Counted from the first letter of the stretch, positions 18,002 through 27,189 are shown. The stretch is DNA of 64,000 bases from Endozoicomonas sp. 4G (GCF_023822025.1 NZ_CP082909.1:1850001-1914000), one strand, 5' to 3'. Program-made: numbers and translations. The notes: generated by a model from the letters alone, not told the origin.

Positions 18002-19224
18002 AAGTAGATACGATGCGCTGGGTGGATCATTACGTAGGTGTCCCACTCTGTTTTCTTTTGAAACTGGTTTTCTGGCCCTTTGACCGGATGCGCAAAGAGC
18101 AGAAAACAGCTTCTAACAACGTCCTGTTTATTGAGCTGTCTGAAATGGGCAGTGCTATCCTGGCTGACCCCTCCATGCGCTGGTTGAAAGGGCAGGGCAA
18201 AACACTGCATTTTGTTATTTTTGAAAAAAATGTCGCCAGCCTGCACCTGTTAAATACGATTGATCGGGACAAAATTTTCCTGATTAAGCCGGATAATCTT
18301 TTCAGTCTTGCCATCAGTAGCCTTAAATTCCTGATCTGGTGTCGAAGAAAGAGGATTGATACGGTCATTGATCTGGAGTTGTTTTCCCGTTTTACCGCCA
18401 TTCTGACTCGGCTCAGCGGTGCCAGTAACCGGACAGGTTTTGACCGGGTTCATGAAGAAGGCCTCTACCGGGGGGATCATTTGACTCATCCGGTGATGTA
18501 TAACTCCCACAGGCATATTTCCAGAAACTTTATGACGCTGGTGAGGGCTTCTCAAAATGAACCTCATCAACCGTATCAGAAAGAGTGGCTTGATGAAGAG
18601 ATTGAACTGGCCAGGGCAGAGGTGAACTCTGACCTGAGGTCATCGGTGATCACCAAGCTGAAAGCGCTTTATGGCGACTTTAAGCCGGGCGTCCAGCGAT
18701 TGGTGCTGGTGAACCCCAATGCCAGTGACCTGCTTCCCCAGAGGCGGTGGATGAAAGATCGATACGTCAACGTGATTCAGACTTTACTGGCGGACTACTC
18801 CGATATTCTGGTGGTGATTACCGGGGCTCCCGCTGAGCGTTCAGAAGCTGAAATTCTCAGGCAGCAGGTGAGTCATGAGCGTTGCCTCAATAGTGCCGGG
18901 GTTTTTGAGTTCAAAGAACTGGTGCCCCTGTATTCTATTTCTGAACTGATGTTGTCCAACGATTCCGGGCCGCCGCATTTTGCTTCTGTCACTGATCTGA
19001 AAACCTTTGTGATATTTGGGCCTGAAACGCCCGCCTTGTACGGCGCCCTTGGGAATTCGACACCGATCTACGCTGGATTGCCCTGTTCACCCTGTGTCAG
19101 TGCCGGGAATCACAGGAAGACCAGTTGTGTAGACAACCAGTGTCTTAAAGCCATTGATTCCGGGCAGGTGCTGGGGGTATTAAAACCTGCCCTGGATGCC
19201 CGTGTGATTATGAAAGCAGGCTAG
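17998..19224 (+). CDS. GT9-family (heptosyltransferase-like) glycosyltransferase
   Basis: 408 residues, GT-B fold. The N-terminal domain has VLFIELSEMGSAILADPSM, the place of the LGDVV-type loop of heptosyltransferases. The C-terminal domain has LVLVNPNASDLLPQRRWM and LMLSNDSGPPHFAS, the nucleotide-sugar-binding signatures of WaaC/WaaF-like enzymes. It starts in a 4-nt overlap with the PAP2-GtrA gene and is therefore probably translationally coupled to it. It likely adds a sugar to LPS core or another glycan. Donor and acceptor are unknown. A cysteine-rich segment (CSPCVSAGNHRKTSCVDNQC) near the end is unusual and could bind metal. Confidence 0.88.
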   Translation: MKVDTMRWVDHYVGVPLCFLLKLVFWPFDRMRKEQKTASNNVLFIELSEMGSAILADPSMRWLKGQGKTLHFVIFEKNVASLHLLNTIDRDKIFLIKPDNLFSLAISSLKFLIWCRRKRIDTVIDLELFSRFTAILTRLSGASNRTGFDRVHEEGLYRGDHLTHPVMYNSHRHISRNFMTLVRASQNEPHQPYQKEWLDEEIELARAEVNSDLRSSVITKLKALYGDFKPGVQRLVLVNPNASDLLPQRRWMKDRYVNVIQTLLADYSDILVVITGAPAERSEAEILRQQVSHERCLNSAGVFEFKELVPLYSISELMLSNDSGPPHFASVTDLKTFVIFGPETPALYGALGNSTPIYAGLPCSPCVSAGNHRKTSCVDNQCLKAIDSGQVLGVLKPALDARVIMKAG

Positions 19225-19325
19225 GGCCAGGGTCGGCTCTCTCATTGCAATCTGTCATTACCAAAGCTTGTGTTACACTGAATTTTAATAAGGTATCTTT
19301 TTCGATTATCAACGAGAGTTCAAGG

Positions 19326-19655
19326 ATGAACCTGACAACAAGGATCCTTCGTTCACGCAAGGAAAAGCGTTTTTCTCAACAAGTTTTGGCTGATCTGATC
19401 GGCGTATCCCGAAGCGCCCTGGCCCAATGGGAAACCGAAATGAGCAGCCCCAGTCTTGAAAATCTCCGAAAAATGGCTGAGCTTCTGGAAGTTTCATTTG
19501 AATGGTTGGCGACTGGCCGGGGGAATCAATACCTGACGTCACCGGTCGATACCATTTGCGACACCAAGGTCGATGATGAAATTATTCGCACCCTGAACAG
19601 AATGAACCTGAAGAAAAAACGAGCCATTCTCAATGTCATGAAAGCCATGGCCTGA
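19326..19655 (+). CDS. XRE-family helix-turn-helix regulator
   Basis: 109 residues from ATG 19326, with GAGAG about 7 nt upstream. The HTH_3 domain fills residues 4-60 (RILRSRKEKRFSQQVLADLI, then GVSRSALAQWET for the recognition helix), followed by an acidic linker and a helical tail. Similar to short Cro/C1-like regulators that stand alone. Target genes are not evident; it follows the glycan locus by about 100 nt with its own leader. Confidence 0.85.
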   Translation: MNLTTRILRSRKEKRFSQQVLADLIGVSRSALAQWETEMSSPSLENLRKMAELLEVSFEWLATGRGNQYLTSPVDTICDTKVDDEIIRTLNRMNLKKKRAILNVMKAMA

Positions 19656-19687
19656 TGAGTGCCAGAGGCGTATAAATTCACCGAAGC

Positions 19688-19727
19688 GCTGTCAGGACAG
19701 AAGCCTTGTTGGCTGTGTCCTGACAGC
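19688..19727. terminator. Hairpin between XRE and HU genes, likely bidirectional terminator
   Basis: GCTGTCAGGACA (19688-19699) pairs perfectly with TGTCCTGACAGC (19716-19727) between two convergent genes. The T-tract is poor on both sides, so termination strength is uncertain. Confidence 0.6.
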
Positions 19728-19748
19728 TCTTGAACTATTTTCCTCCAT

Positions 19749-20021
19749 TTACTTCACGACTTCCCGCAGTTTGTTGCCAGGTTTGAATTGTGGCAATTTA
19801 CAGGCAGGTATATGAATTTCCTGGCCCGTCTGTGGGTTTCTGCCCTTTCGTGCCGCTCGATCCGCCACGGAAAAGGTTCCAAATCCTATCAGCTGCACGA
19901 TCTCTCTCTTGGCGAGTGTATCTTGAGTGTTTTGAATGAAGGCATTGACGGCCTGCTCCGCCTTGTTTTTTGAAAGGTTGGATTGTTCCGCGACCTGTTC
20001 AACAAGCTCTTTCTTGTTCAT
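19749..20021 (-). CDS. HU-family DNA-binding protein
   Basis: 90 residues from the ATG at 20021; a TTG 15 nt earlier is less likely. Classical HU/IHF fold: the helical dimer part (MNKKELVEQVAEQSNLSKNK), GFGTFSV, then the DNA-binding arm RAARKGRNPQTGQEIHIPA. It bends and compacts DNA as a dimer. HU and IHF cannot be fully separated by eye, but the GRNPQTG arm and length fit HU beta. Confidence 0.93.
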   Translation of the reverse strand: MNKKELVEQVAEQSNLSKNKAEQAVNAFIQNTQDTLAKREIVQLIGFGTFSVADRAARKGRNPQTGQEIHIPACKLPQFKPGNKLREVVK

Positions 20022-20182
20022 AGCACGTCTCGACAATGGTTACCTGTGGGTGAGAAAACAGATGGCTTTTTTCCCTTCTGACCCCGAACAATATAGAAGC
20101 TCTCGCCGTTTTCGTCCTGAATCCTGTCAGGAAAGGAATCCATGACAGGATGCAGTTTTACCGGTAGGGTAGTGCCGGAATC

Positions 20183-20836
20183 ATGGAAACCGAGAGACAT
20201 AGCCGTAATATGAGTGACGCGAACCTGGCCAAATCCTTTCCTGAACTGGATGCTTTTTTACCCTGTGCAACGCCGGATGAATGGATTGCAGAAGCCCTGA
20301 AACAGCAGGACATTCTGTTAGTCGATCACGCAAATTGTGAAAAAAAAGCCGCCTCTACCGCCCTGAACCTGATGTACCGCTACACCGAGCACTTTGACTT
20401 GCTCAACAAAATGTCCCGCCTGGCCCGTGAGGAGCTGAGGCATTTTGAACAGGTTCTGGCCATTATCAAAAAGCGGGGTATTCCTTATAAACCCCTGTCA
20501 GCTTCCCGTTATGCCGGAACGCTCAGAAAGCACGTAAGAACCTGGGAGCCGGCCCGGATGGTGGATACCCTGATTATTGGTGCTTACATTGAAGCCCGCT
20601 CCTGTGAGCGCTTCCACAAGCTGGCCCCTTATCTTGATGATGAGCTAAAGAAGTTTTACTTATCGCTGCTCAAGTCGGAAGGTCGGCATTTCAAGGATTA
20701 CCTGACTCTGGCAGAAAACATTTCTGAAGAGCCTATAACAGAGCGGGTGGCTTTTTTTGCAGAAGTGGAACGGGAAGCGATTGAATCCGTTGATGAAGAA
20801 TTCCGTTTTCATAGCGGCGTTCCGGCCGCCGCCTGA
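20183..20836 (+). CDS. miaE: tRNA 2-methylthio-N6-isopentenyl adenosine-37 hydroxylase
   Basis: 217 residues. A non-haem diiron monooxygenase that hydroxylates ms2i6A37 to ms2io6A37 in tRNAs reading UNN codons. The ferritin-like four-helix bundle shows the paired iron-binding motifs AREELRHFEQV and SEGRHFKDY with EARSCERF between. An alternative ATG lies 27 nt downstream (MSDANLAKS); neither has a strong ribosome site. Convergent with lpxH, whose stop lies in a shared hairpin (20846-20872). Confidence 0.93.
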   Translation: METERHSRNMSDANLAKSFPELDAFLPCATPDEWIAEALKQQDILLVDHANCEKKAASTALNLMYRYTEHFDLLNKMSRLAREELRHFEQVLAIIKKRGIPYKPLSASRYAGTLRKHVRTWEPARMVDTLIIGAYIEARSCERFHKLAPYLDDELKKFYLSLLKSEGRHFKDYLTLAENISEEPITERVAFFAEVEREAIESVDEEFRFHSGVPAAA

Positions 20837-20858
20837 AGGATCGAAAAACCGTCGGTGA

Positions 20859-21608
20859 TCAATCGACGGTTTGATTAGGATCTGATGGTATGTCGAAAGC
20901 TTCCATCTTCAGCCCCGATTCGTCGGAGGTCAGCACCCAGCCCTGCCGGTCCCAGTCGCCCAGCACGATCCGTTGACCAGTTCCTGAGGCCAGCTCGACG
21001 TTATGGGTATCCGGGCGGTGGGTGTGGCCATGGATCAGCGTTTTAACCTGATATTTATCCATCACCCGAACCACTTCTTCTGGAGTGACATCCATGATGT
21101 CCAGCGATTTCATGGATTTGGCTTTCTTGCTGTTATTGCGTAGTTTTTGCGCCAGTTTTTTTCGGTAACTTAATGGAGACAGACGAAGAATACCCAGAAC
21201 CAGGGGGTTGCGGATAACCTTGCGGTAGCGAAGGTACTGTTGGTCCCCTGTGCAGAGCAGGTCGCCGTGCATTAGCAGAACGGTCTCACCATTCAAGTCA
21301 ACAGGGCAGGGGTCATTGATCCAGGTGGCTCCGGTCATTTTCAGGAAACCTTTGCCGATGGCAAAGTCCCGATTCCCTGCCATCAGGAATAATGGCTTGC
21401 CAGAATCTGTGTAGGTTTTGAGTTGGTGAGCGATGTCGTAATGAAAAGGCTCCATGGCGTCGTCGCCCACCCAGTACTCAAAGAAATCACCCAGAATGTA
21501 CAGTGCGTCTGATTGCGAAGCCTGTTCCTGCATATAAGAAACGAACGCCCGGACAATGTCTGGGCGTTCAGGGGTTAAATGCAGATCAGAAATGAACTGT
21601 ATGTTCAT
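20859..21608 (-). CDS. lpxH: UDP-2,3-diacylglucosamine diphosphatase
   Basis: 249 residues. Cleaves UDP-2,3-diacylglucosamine to lipid X and UMP, step four of lipid A synthesis, at the inner face of the cytoplasmic membrane. Calcineurin-like metal motifs are present: Asp8 and His10 in SDLHL, Asp41 in GDFFEYWVGD, Asn79 in GNRDF, His114 in MHGD and GHTHRP near 197. Length matches E. coli LpxH (240). It lies 21 nt after ppiB in the same direction, the order seen in Pseudomonas. Confidence 0.96.
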   Translation of the reverse strand: MNIQFISDLHLTPERPDIVRAFVSYMQEQASQSDALYILGDFFEYWVGDDAMEPFHYDIAHQLKTYTDSGKPLFLMAGNRDFAIGKGFLKMTGATWINDPCPVDLNGETVLLMHGDLLCTGDQQYLRYRKVIRNPLVLGILRLSPLSYRKKLAQKLRNNSKKAKSMKSLDIMDVTPEEVVRVMDKYQVKTLIHGHTHRPDTHNVELASGTGQRIVLGDWDRQGWVLTSDESGLKMEAFDIPSDPNQTVD

Positions 21609-21629
21609 TTATCTTCCTATCTATGTCAC

Positions 21630-22139
21630 CTATGCCACAACCTCAGGTTCTGTCACGACCGCAGACTGTATCACTACATCATCAACGGGAACATCCTGGT
21701 GACCGGCACGGAAGGTGGTTTTCGCTGCCTTGATCTTGTTGACAACGTCCATCCCTTCAGTGACCTGGCCAAATACGCAGTAGCCCCAGCCATCGGGAGT
21801 CTTGGAGGTATGGTTAAGGAAAGGGTTGTCGGAGACATTGATAAAGAATTGCGATGAAGCTGAGTGAGGGTCCATTGTTCTGGCCATGGCAATGGTGCCG
21901 ATGGCGTTTTTCAGGCCATTGTCTGCTTCGTTTTCGATCGGAGCCTGAGTGTCTTTCTGAACCATACCTGGTTCAAAACCACCGCCCTGGATCATAAAGC
22001 CATCAATGACCCTGTGGAAGATAGTGCCGTCGAAGTGGCCGTTCTTCACATATTCCAGAAAGTTAGCCACGGTCTTGGGGGCCTTTTCGGCGTCCAGTTC
22101 CAGTTTGATATCGCCAAAATTGGTATGCAGTACAACCAT
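21630..22139 (-). CDS. ppiB: Cytoplasmic peptidyl-prolyl cis-trans isomerase, cyclophilin type
   Basis: 169 residues without signal peptide. Cyclophilin core: [15 protein letters not shown] (catalytic Arg and Phe), [16 protein letters not shown] and [11 protein letters not shown]. Speeds cis-trans isomerisation of X-Pro bonds. The paralogue with a signal peptide is at 36715. It precedes lpxH and diverges from glnS, a conserved arrangement in gammaproteobacteria. Confidence 0.96.
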   Translation of the reverse strand: MVVLHTNFGDIKLELDAEKAPKTVANFLEYVKNGHFDGTIFHRVIDGFMIQGGGFEPGMVQKDTQAPIENEADNGLKNAIGTIAMARTMDPHSASSQFFINVSDNPFLNHTSKTPDGWGYCVFGQVTEGMDVVNKIKAAKTTFRAGHQDVPVDDVVIQSAVVTEPEVVA

Positions 22140-22318
22140 AGGGTTACCGTAATGTCTGTTCTAATGGTCCGCGAACGGGAAACCGATAATTCTAGGTGGT
22201 TATGATGCTGGTGTAAAAGGTCTGGGTAGAATAAATACCGGAAACCTCAGGCCAAAATTCGGTCTGACCTGTACCCTTTGCCGGGAAAATGTTAGTCTCA
22301 GCCGTTTATTTTATTCAA

Positions 22319-22354
22319 CAGCCTTGAGCCGATGAGCAGCCTTGAGCCGATGAG
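22319..22354 (+). repeat. 18-bp tandem duplication over the glnS start
   Basis: CAGCCTTGAGCCGATGAG is present twice head to tail (22319-22336 and 22337-22354). Each unit carries an in-frame ATG (22332 and 22350) and a weak TTGAG ribosome site, so glnS has two equivalent starts six codons apart. Confidence 0.95.
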
Positions 22355-24044
22355 CACAACAGACACTTCATCCAGCAAACCATCAAAATCCGGTAACTTT
22401 CTTGAGCAGATCATTGAAAAAGATCTGGCAGCAGGTGCAGTTCAATCGGTCCAGACCCGGTTTCCACCAGAGCCCAACGGCTTTCTGCATATTGGTCATG
22501 CCACCTCGATCTGTCTGAACTTTGGATTGGCTGAGCAATTCAATGGCCAATGTAACCTGAGGTTTGATGATACGAACCCCGAGAAAGAGGAACAGATGTA
22601 TGTGGACGCCATCCAGGAAGATGTTCGCTGGCTGGGTTTCAAGTGGAGCGGCGAGGTTCGCTACGCGTCCAGCTACTTTGATCAGTTCTATGAGTGGGCC
22701 CTCTATCTGATTAAAGAAGGTCTGGCCTACGTGGATCATCAGGACGCCGAATCCATGGCTAAAAACCGGGGTGACTTCAATACTCCCGGTGTTGAAACCG
22801 AATGCCGCAGGCGCTCTGTGGAAGAAAACCTGGCCGAGTTTGAAAAGATGCGTGCCGGTGAATATGAAGAAGGTCAGTGCAGCCTGAGAGCGAAGATAGA
22901 CCTGCAAAACCCCAACATGAACATGCGTGATCCGATTCTTTACCGTATCCGCAAAGTGCCTCATCACCAGACTGGTGACAAGTGGTGTATTTACCCGAGC
23001 TATGACTTTGCCCATGGTCAGGAAGATGCCATTGAAGGAGTGACGCACTCGATCTGTACGCTGGAATTCCAGGATCACCGTCCACTGTACGACTGGTTTA
23101 TTGACAATCTGCCGGTGCCCTCAAAGCCGAGACAGTACGAGTTTGCCAGAACCAACCTGAACTACACCGTCACCAGCAAACGTAAGCTGAAGCGGCTGGT
23201 GGATGAAGGTATCGTAGAAGGCTGGGACGATCCCCGTATGCCGACTGTGTCCGGAATGCGTCGTCGTGGTTACACGCCGACTGCTATTCGCAAATTCTCT
23301 GATATGGTGGGCGTCAGTCGTTCAGACGGTATTGCCGATGTTGCCATGCTGGAACATGCGATTCGTGACGACCTGAACCATAATGCAGCCCGTGCCATGG
23401 CGGTTTTGAACCCACTGAAAGTAGTGATCACCAACTTGCCTGAAGGCGAGGTTCAGGAAATGACTGCAGCCTCACACCCGAACAAGCCAGAGCTGGGTGA
23501 GCGTACACTGCCATTTACTCGTGAACTGTATATTGATCGTGCTGACTTTACTGAAGACACCAGTTTGTCACGCAAGAAGTTCAAGCGACTGGTGTCGGGT
23601 GAATACGTTCGTCTACGCAGCGCCTATGTCATTAAATCAGACGCAGTGATAAAAGATGAACAGGGTGAAATCACCGAGCTTCATTGCAGCTACGTACCTG
23701 GTACTGTGGGTGAAAATCCTCCTGAAGGCATTAAGCCACGCGGTGTGATTCACTGGGTATCGGCGACCCATGGCAAGCAGGCAGAAATCCGTAAGTATGA
23801 TCGCCTGTTTAATAACCCTGCTCCGGACAAGGGCGAAGAAGATTTTATGGCCCATGTGAATCCGTCTTCCCTGGAGGTCGTGACAGGCTGGGTGGAGCCT
23901 TCTCTGGTAGCCGCCGAACCGGAACAAGGTTTTCAATTTGAGAGGGAAGGGTACTTTGTTGCCGATCGACGAGAGCACTGTGCTGATAAGCCTGTGTTCA
24001 ATATGACGATCGGTCTCAAGGATACCTGGGCCAGCAAAGTCTGA
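22332..24044 (+). CDS. glnS: Glutamine--tRNA ligase
   Basis: 570 residues (564 from the second ATG). Class I synthetase that charges tRNA-Gln. HIGH is at 53-56 (PPEPNGFLHIGHA). The second signature reads VTSKR at 280-284 where E. coli has VMSKR. The anticodon-binding beta-barrels are complete to FEREGYFVADR and the C-terminal TIGLKDTW. The start lies in an 18-bp tandem duplication. The next gene downstream is cysS, co-directional. Confidence 0.97.
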   Translation: MSSLEPMSTTDTSSSKPSKSGNFLEQIIEKDLAAGAVQSVQTRFPPEPNGFLHIGHATSICLNFGLAEQFNGQCNLRFDDTNPEKEEQMYVDAIQEDVRWLGFKWSGEVRYASSYFDQFYEWALYLIKEGLAYVDHQDAESMAKNRGDFNTPGVETECRRRSVEENLAEFEKMRAGEYEEGQCSLRAKIDLQNPNMNMRDPILYRIRKVPHHQTGDKWCIYPSYDFAHGQEDAIEGVTHSICTLEFQDHRPLYDWFIDNLPVPSKPRQYEFARTNLNYTVTSKRKLKRLVDEGIVEGWDDPRMPTVSGMRRRGYTPTAIRKFSDMVGVSRSDGIADVAMLEHAIRDDLNHNAARAMAVLNPLKVVITNLPEGEVQEMTAASHPNKPELGERTLPFTRELYIDRADFTEDTSLSRKKFKRLVSGEYVRLRSAYVIKSDAVIKDEQGEITELHCSYVPGTVGENPPEGIKPRGVIHWVSATHGKQAEIRKYDRLFNNPAPDKGEEDFMAHVNPSSLEVVTGWVEPSLVAAEPEQGFQFEREGYFVADRREHCADKPVFNMTIGLKDTWASKV

Positions 24045-24140
24045 ATTTTTTGGAATCAAGTTCTCCTTGTCAGCCTCCAATTCCTGAAAGGCGACGGGGA
24101 GAGCATATAGCCTGAATCATTGGGCTACAGGACAAAGAAC

Positions 24141-25523
24141 GTGTTGCAGATATACAACTCCCTGACCCGAACCAAAGAAGCATTTAAACCGCTGGATGAA
24201 AACCATGTGCGGATGTACGTCTGTGGTATGACAGTCTATGACCTCTGCCACATTGGTCATGCCAGAACAGTTACGGCTTTTGACGTGGTTTCCCGCTACC
24301 TGAGAGCCAAGGGTTACCACCTGACTTATATTCGTAATATCACCGATATTGATGACAAGATTATTCGTCGCTCCATTGAAAACGGTGAAACCATTGATGT
24401 ACTGACAGATCGCATGATCGCAGCCATGCGTGAAGACTTTCAACGTCTGGGTAATCTGGAGCCTGATCAGGAGCCCAGGGCGACCGAGCACGTAGAAGGT
24501 ATGATCGAGATGATCAGCGACCTGGTTGAAAAAGGGTTTGCTTACGCACCGGGTAACGGCGACGTGTATTTCCGGGTTCGCAAATTCGAGGGTTACGGCA
24601 AGCTGTCTGGCAAGATTCTGGAAGAGCTGGAAGCCGGGGCCCGTATCGAAGTCGATGAGCAAAAAGAAGACCCCATGGACTTTGTGCTCTGGAAAGGTGC
24701 CAAAGCAGGCGAGCCGAGCTGGAATTCTCCTTGGGGCCATGGCCGTCCTGGTTGGCACATTGAGTGCTCGGTTATGGGTAAATGCTGTCTGGGAGAAACC
24801 TTTGATATTCATGGCGGCGGTTCGGATCTCAAGTTCCCTCACCATGAAAACGAGATTGCCCAGAGTGAAGCGGCCAATGGCCAGACCTTCGTCAATACCT
24901 GGATGCACTCGGGGGCGATTCGCATTGATAATGTGAAAATGTCCAAGAGTCTGGGTAACTTCTTTACGATTCGTGAAGTACTGGATAAGTACCCGGACGA
25001 AGTCGTGCGTTACTTCCTGATCTCCAGCCATTACCGCAGCCCGATCAATTACTCGGAAGACAGCCTGAAAGAAGCAGCTGTTCGTCTTGAGCGTCTGTAC
25101 ACGGCGCTGAAAGGTCTGGATATAACCGGTGTCAGTGCAGCTGAAGGCACTCGTTTTGAAGAAAAATTCATGACTTCCATGGATGATGATTTCAATACAC
25201 CGGAAGCCTTGGCGTCTCTGTTTGAGCTGGTGCGTGAACTGAATACCGTTCGTGCCGAAGACGAAAAGAAAGCATTACCGCTGGCAGCCCTGCTGATTAA
25301 ACTGGGTGGCATTCTGGGTATTCTACAGGGTGATGCTGAGTCGTTCCTGAAGTCCGGTGCGGAAGTGGATGAAGCCTGGATTGAAGCAATGATACAAAAG
25401 CGCAAAGATGCCAAGAAGGCGCGTGACTTCGCGGAAGCGGATCGAATCCGTGAAGAGCTGGCCAGTCAGGGAATTATCTTGCAGGACAGTCGTGAGGGCA
25501 CCACCTGGCGTATCGAACGCTGA
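24141..25523 (+). CDS. cysS: Cysteine--tRNA ligase
   Basis: 460 residues from GTG 24141, chosen because AGGA lies 9 nt upstream and the protein then begins like E. coli CysS (461 residues). Zinc-binding Cys28, HIGH at 37-40 (CHIGHAR), [15 protein letters not shown] with the other zinc ligands, and [11 protein letters not shown]-terminal DALR-type domain ends in GTTWRIER. Follows glnS by 96 nt and is closed by a 16-bp hairpin. Confidence 0.97.
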   Translation: MLQIYNSLTRTKEAFKPLDENHVRMYVCGMTVYDLCHIGHARTVTAFDVVSRYLRAKGYHLTYIRNITDIDDKIIRRSIENGETIDVLTDRMIAAMREDFQRLGNLEPDQEPRATEHVEGMIEMISDLVEKGFAYAPGNGDVYFRVRKFEGYGKLSGKILEELEAGARIEVDEQKEDPMDFVLWKGAKAGEPSWNSPWGHGRPGWHIECSVMGKCCLGETFDIHGGGSDLKFPHHENEIAQSEAANGQTFVNTWMHSGAIRIDNVKMSKSLGNFFTIREVLDKYPDEVVRYFLISSHYRSPINYSEDSLKEAAVRLERLYTALKGLDITGVSAAEGTRFEEKFMTSMDDDFNTPEALASLFELVRELNTVRAEDEKKALPLAALLIKLGGILGILQGDAESFLKSGAEVDEAWIEAMIQKRKDAKKARDFAEADRIREELASQGIILQDSREGTTWRIER

Positions 25524-25525
25524 TA

Positions 25526-25561
25526 GACTAACAGGGTCTGATATTTCAGACCCTGTTAGTC
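25526..25561 (+). terminator. Perfect 16-bp hairpin after cysS
   Basis: GACTAACAGGGTCTGA pairs with TCAGACCCTGTTAGTC around TATT, 3 nt after the cysS stop. There is no T-tract, so it may be an RNA-stabilising or attenuator-like hairpin rather than a classical terminator. It marks the left limit of the conserved block. Confidence 0.7.
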
Positions 25562-25758
25562 TCAAAGCTTATACTCATGCAACTTCGAATAGGCACAGAT
25601 ACCTACCCTTCGATAAAAGATACTGATACCATGTCGCACAGTAGACGCATTCAAACAAACAGTATGTTATTGGGCCAAGGGAGTGCTTGTCAGCTGTATC
25701 GACAGTTTGAAATCCTCGGGCGGTAGCGTGGCTGGGAATCCAAGTCAAAGTAAAGACT
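25562..25758. other. Non-coding junction before the cassette array
   Basis: No gene, integron integrase or attI recognised. A GTTATTG at about 25664-25670 could be the right half of an eroded attC, but no partner is visible upstream. Confidence 0.3.
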
Positions 25759-26223
25759 ATGAATAAAATACAAGAAGAATATCTGAATCAATACCTTGAA
25801 ACTTTGAACCTTGAGCAAAGAGAGCTTCACCAAAACGTAATGGCAAGTTACTTCTGCGCGGATGAGGAAAATGCCAATATTTGCTCTGACCTGATTTTAG
25901 CAGGGGTGAAAACGGCTACCTGCAGCATGAAGTATTGGTATGAGTCAGAGGGGGAGCCAATGCCCAAGCCTGGCGATCTCCAGGTGGTGACTGATTGGAG
26001 CGGGAATCCGACTTCAATTATTGAAAAAACGGAAGTTTCTGAATGTAAATTCTCGGAGGTTACAGCTGAGTTTGCCGCGGCAGAAGGTGAGGGTGATAAA
26101 TCTCTGGAATGGTGGCGTCAGGCTCACTGGGATTTCTTTGGTAAAGAATTTAAAGAGCTAGGGATGGAGCCGACCGAGGACATGGTTTTGGTTCTTGAGA
26201 GGTTTAGGGTGGTTTATTCGTGA
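25759..26223 (+). CDS. ASCH domain protein
   Basis: 154 residues. ASCH domains have a PUA-like fold and bind RNA; some relatives hydrolyse N4-acetylcytidine. The family pattern is visible in ICSDLILAGVKTATCSMKYWY (basic Lys-Thr in the binding cleft), PKPGDLQVVTDWSGNPTSII and EWWRQAHWDFFGKE. First gene of a putative integron cassette array; the following spacer contains the right half of an attC. Substrate not predictable. Confidence 0.85.
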   Translation: MNKIQEEYLNQYLETLNLEQRELHQNVMASYFCADEENANICSDLILAGVKTATCSMKYWYESEGEPMPKPGDLQVVTDWSGNPTSIIEKTEVSECKFSEVTAEFAAAEGEGDKSLEWWRQAHWDFFGKEFKELGMEPTEDMVLVLERFRVVYS

Positions 26224-26266
26224 TTGCTGTGTAGCTTGCGCGTCGCCGCAGAAATTAGCGTTATAT
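26224..26266 (+). repeat. Partial attC-like site after the ASCH gene
   Basis: Ends in TTAGCGTTATAT, like the L'-R' half of an integron attC, followed 18 nt later by the next start codon. The left half (RYYYAAC) is not recognisable, so the site looks truncated or eroded. Confidence 0.4.
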
Positions 26267-26284
26267 GACTCAATCAAGATAATC

Positions 26285-26770
26285 ATGAAAATTGAATTTG
26301 CTACAAAATCAAATATTGAACAGATATTGCCTATATTCAGAGAGCTTGAAGAGTATTATTTTGGGGATGAAGCTGCTTCAATTGATGATATTCAAGACTA
26401 TTTTCAGAATAGAGTTTTCTCTGAATTATCAGGAGTAAAAGTACTCCTCGCTACAGATTCGCAAGGGCAAGCAATTGGATTTGCAACAATTTCAGTTTTG
26501 TATCCAGCTCCTAAACTTTCTGGGCAAATATACATGAAAGATTTGTTCACATCAGCATTATCAAGAGGCCAGGGGGTTGGTAAACAGCTCATGAAATTCA
26601 TAGCAAATTATGCTCTTGAACATGGCTGCAACCGTCTGGACTGGACAGCAGAAAGCTCCAACCCAGTAGCAAGTGAGTTTTATTTGGCTATTGGGGCAGA
26701 GCAAATTTTAGAAAAGCAGTATTTCAGGTTTGAGGGTCTGGCTCTCAGCGATTTTGCATCTGCCATATAA
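26285..26770 (+). CDS. GNAT-family N-acetyltransferase
   Basis: 161 residues from the ATG at 26285. Transfers acetyl from acetyl-CoA to an unknown amine. The acetyl-CoA loop is SRGQGVGKQLMKFI (R/Q-x-x-G-x-G/A pattern, about 99-112), preceded by the beta-4 strand GQIYMKDLFTS and followed by DWTAESSNPVASEFYLAIG. AT-rich compared with core genes. Its stop codon lies inside an attC, as in integron cassettes. Confidence 0.9.
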   Translation: MKIEFATKSNIEQILPIFRELEEYYFGDEAASIDDIQDYFQNRVFSELSGVKVLLATDSQGQAIGFATISVLYPAPKLSGQIYMKDLFTSALSRGQGVGKQLMKFIANYALEHGCNRLDWTAESSNPVASEFYLAIGAEQILEKQYFRFEGLALSDFASAI

Positions 26771-26841
26771 CAAGTGCGTGGTGTTGGTGGCAAGTTGCAT
26801 GGGGTGTTGCCTATGTCTGCGCCCATACGCAAGCGTTATGT
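26765..26841 (+). repeat. attC site (integron recombination site), 77 bp
   Basis: Left end ATATAAC overlaps the GNAT stop. Right end is GTTATGT. ATAAC pairs with GTTAT and TGCGT pairs with ACGCA, giving the R''-L''/L'-R' arrangement with a variable middle. The next ATG follows 22 nt after, preceded by AAGGA. Confidence 0.75.
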
Positions 26842-26862
26842 CGCCCAAAATAAGGAAAATTG

Positions 26863-27189
26863 ATGCCTGTAACTAAATTCTCTGAAATTGAGTTTAAGAA
26901 AAAGCGCGAAAAGGTTTCATTCAAATCTATAACAGGTGAAAACTCACAACTTGTTGTTTTTAGATATGAAAAAGGAGAGAAAACAGATCATTCACACCCA
27001 ATGGAGCAGATAGGATATGTGTTATCAGGTGAAGCAGAATTTTTCATTGAGGATGAAACGTTCACACTTAAGGCGGGTGATGCTTATCATATTCCTAGCG
27101 GTAAGAGGCATGGCTTCAACATAATTTCAGATACAGGTTTAGAACTCATTGAGTCATACTCTCCAGTGAAAGCAGAAAACATATATTAA
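26863..27189 (+). CDS. Small cupin-domain protein
   Basis: 108 residues from ATG 26863 (AAGGA 7 nt upstream). Single cupin_2 barrel with motif 1 DHSHPMEQIGYVLSGEAEF (HxH...E) and motif 2 GDAYHIPSGKRHGF, so the usual His/Glu metal ligands are kept. Stand-alone small cupins bind metals and diverse ligands. Second complete cassette gene; no full attC follows it, only TATTAAC at the stop. Confidence 0.88.
   Translation: MPVTKFSEIEFKKKREKVSFKSITGENSQLVVFRYEKGEKTDHSHPMEQIGYVLSGEAEFFIEDETFTLKAGDAYHIPSGKRHGFNIISDTGLELIESYSPVKAENIY

Noticed and set aside
24117-25031. 304-codon minus-strand frame opposite cysS
   Set aside because: Mirror of the cysS codon pattern, no family likeness and no ribosome site.
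25526-25561. Integron attI or cassette end
   Set aside because: It is a plain perfect hairpin after cysS, without attC-type ends.
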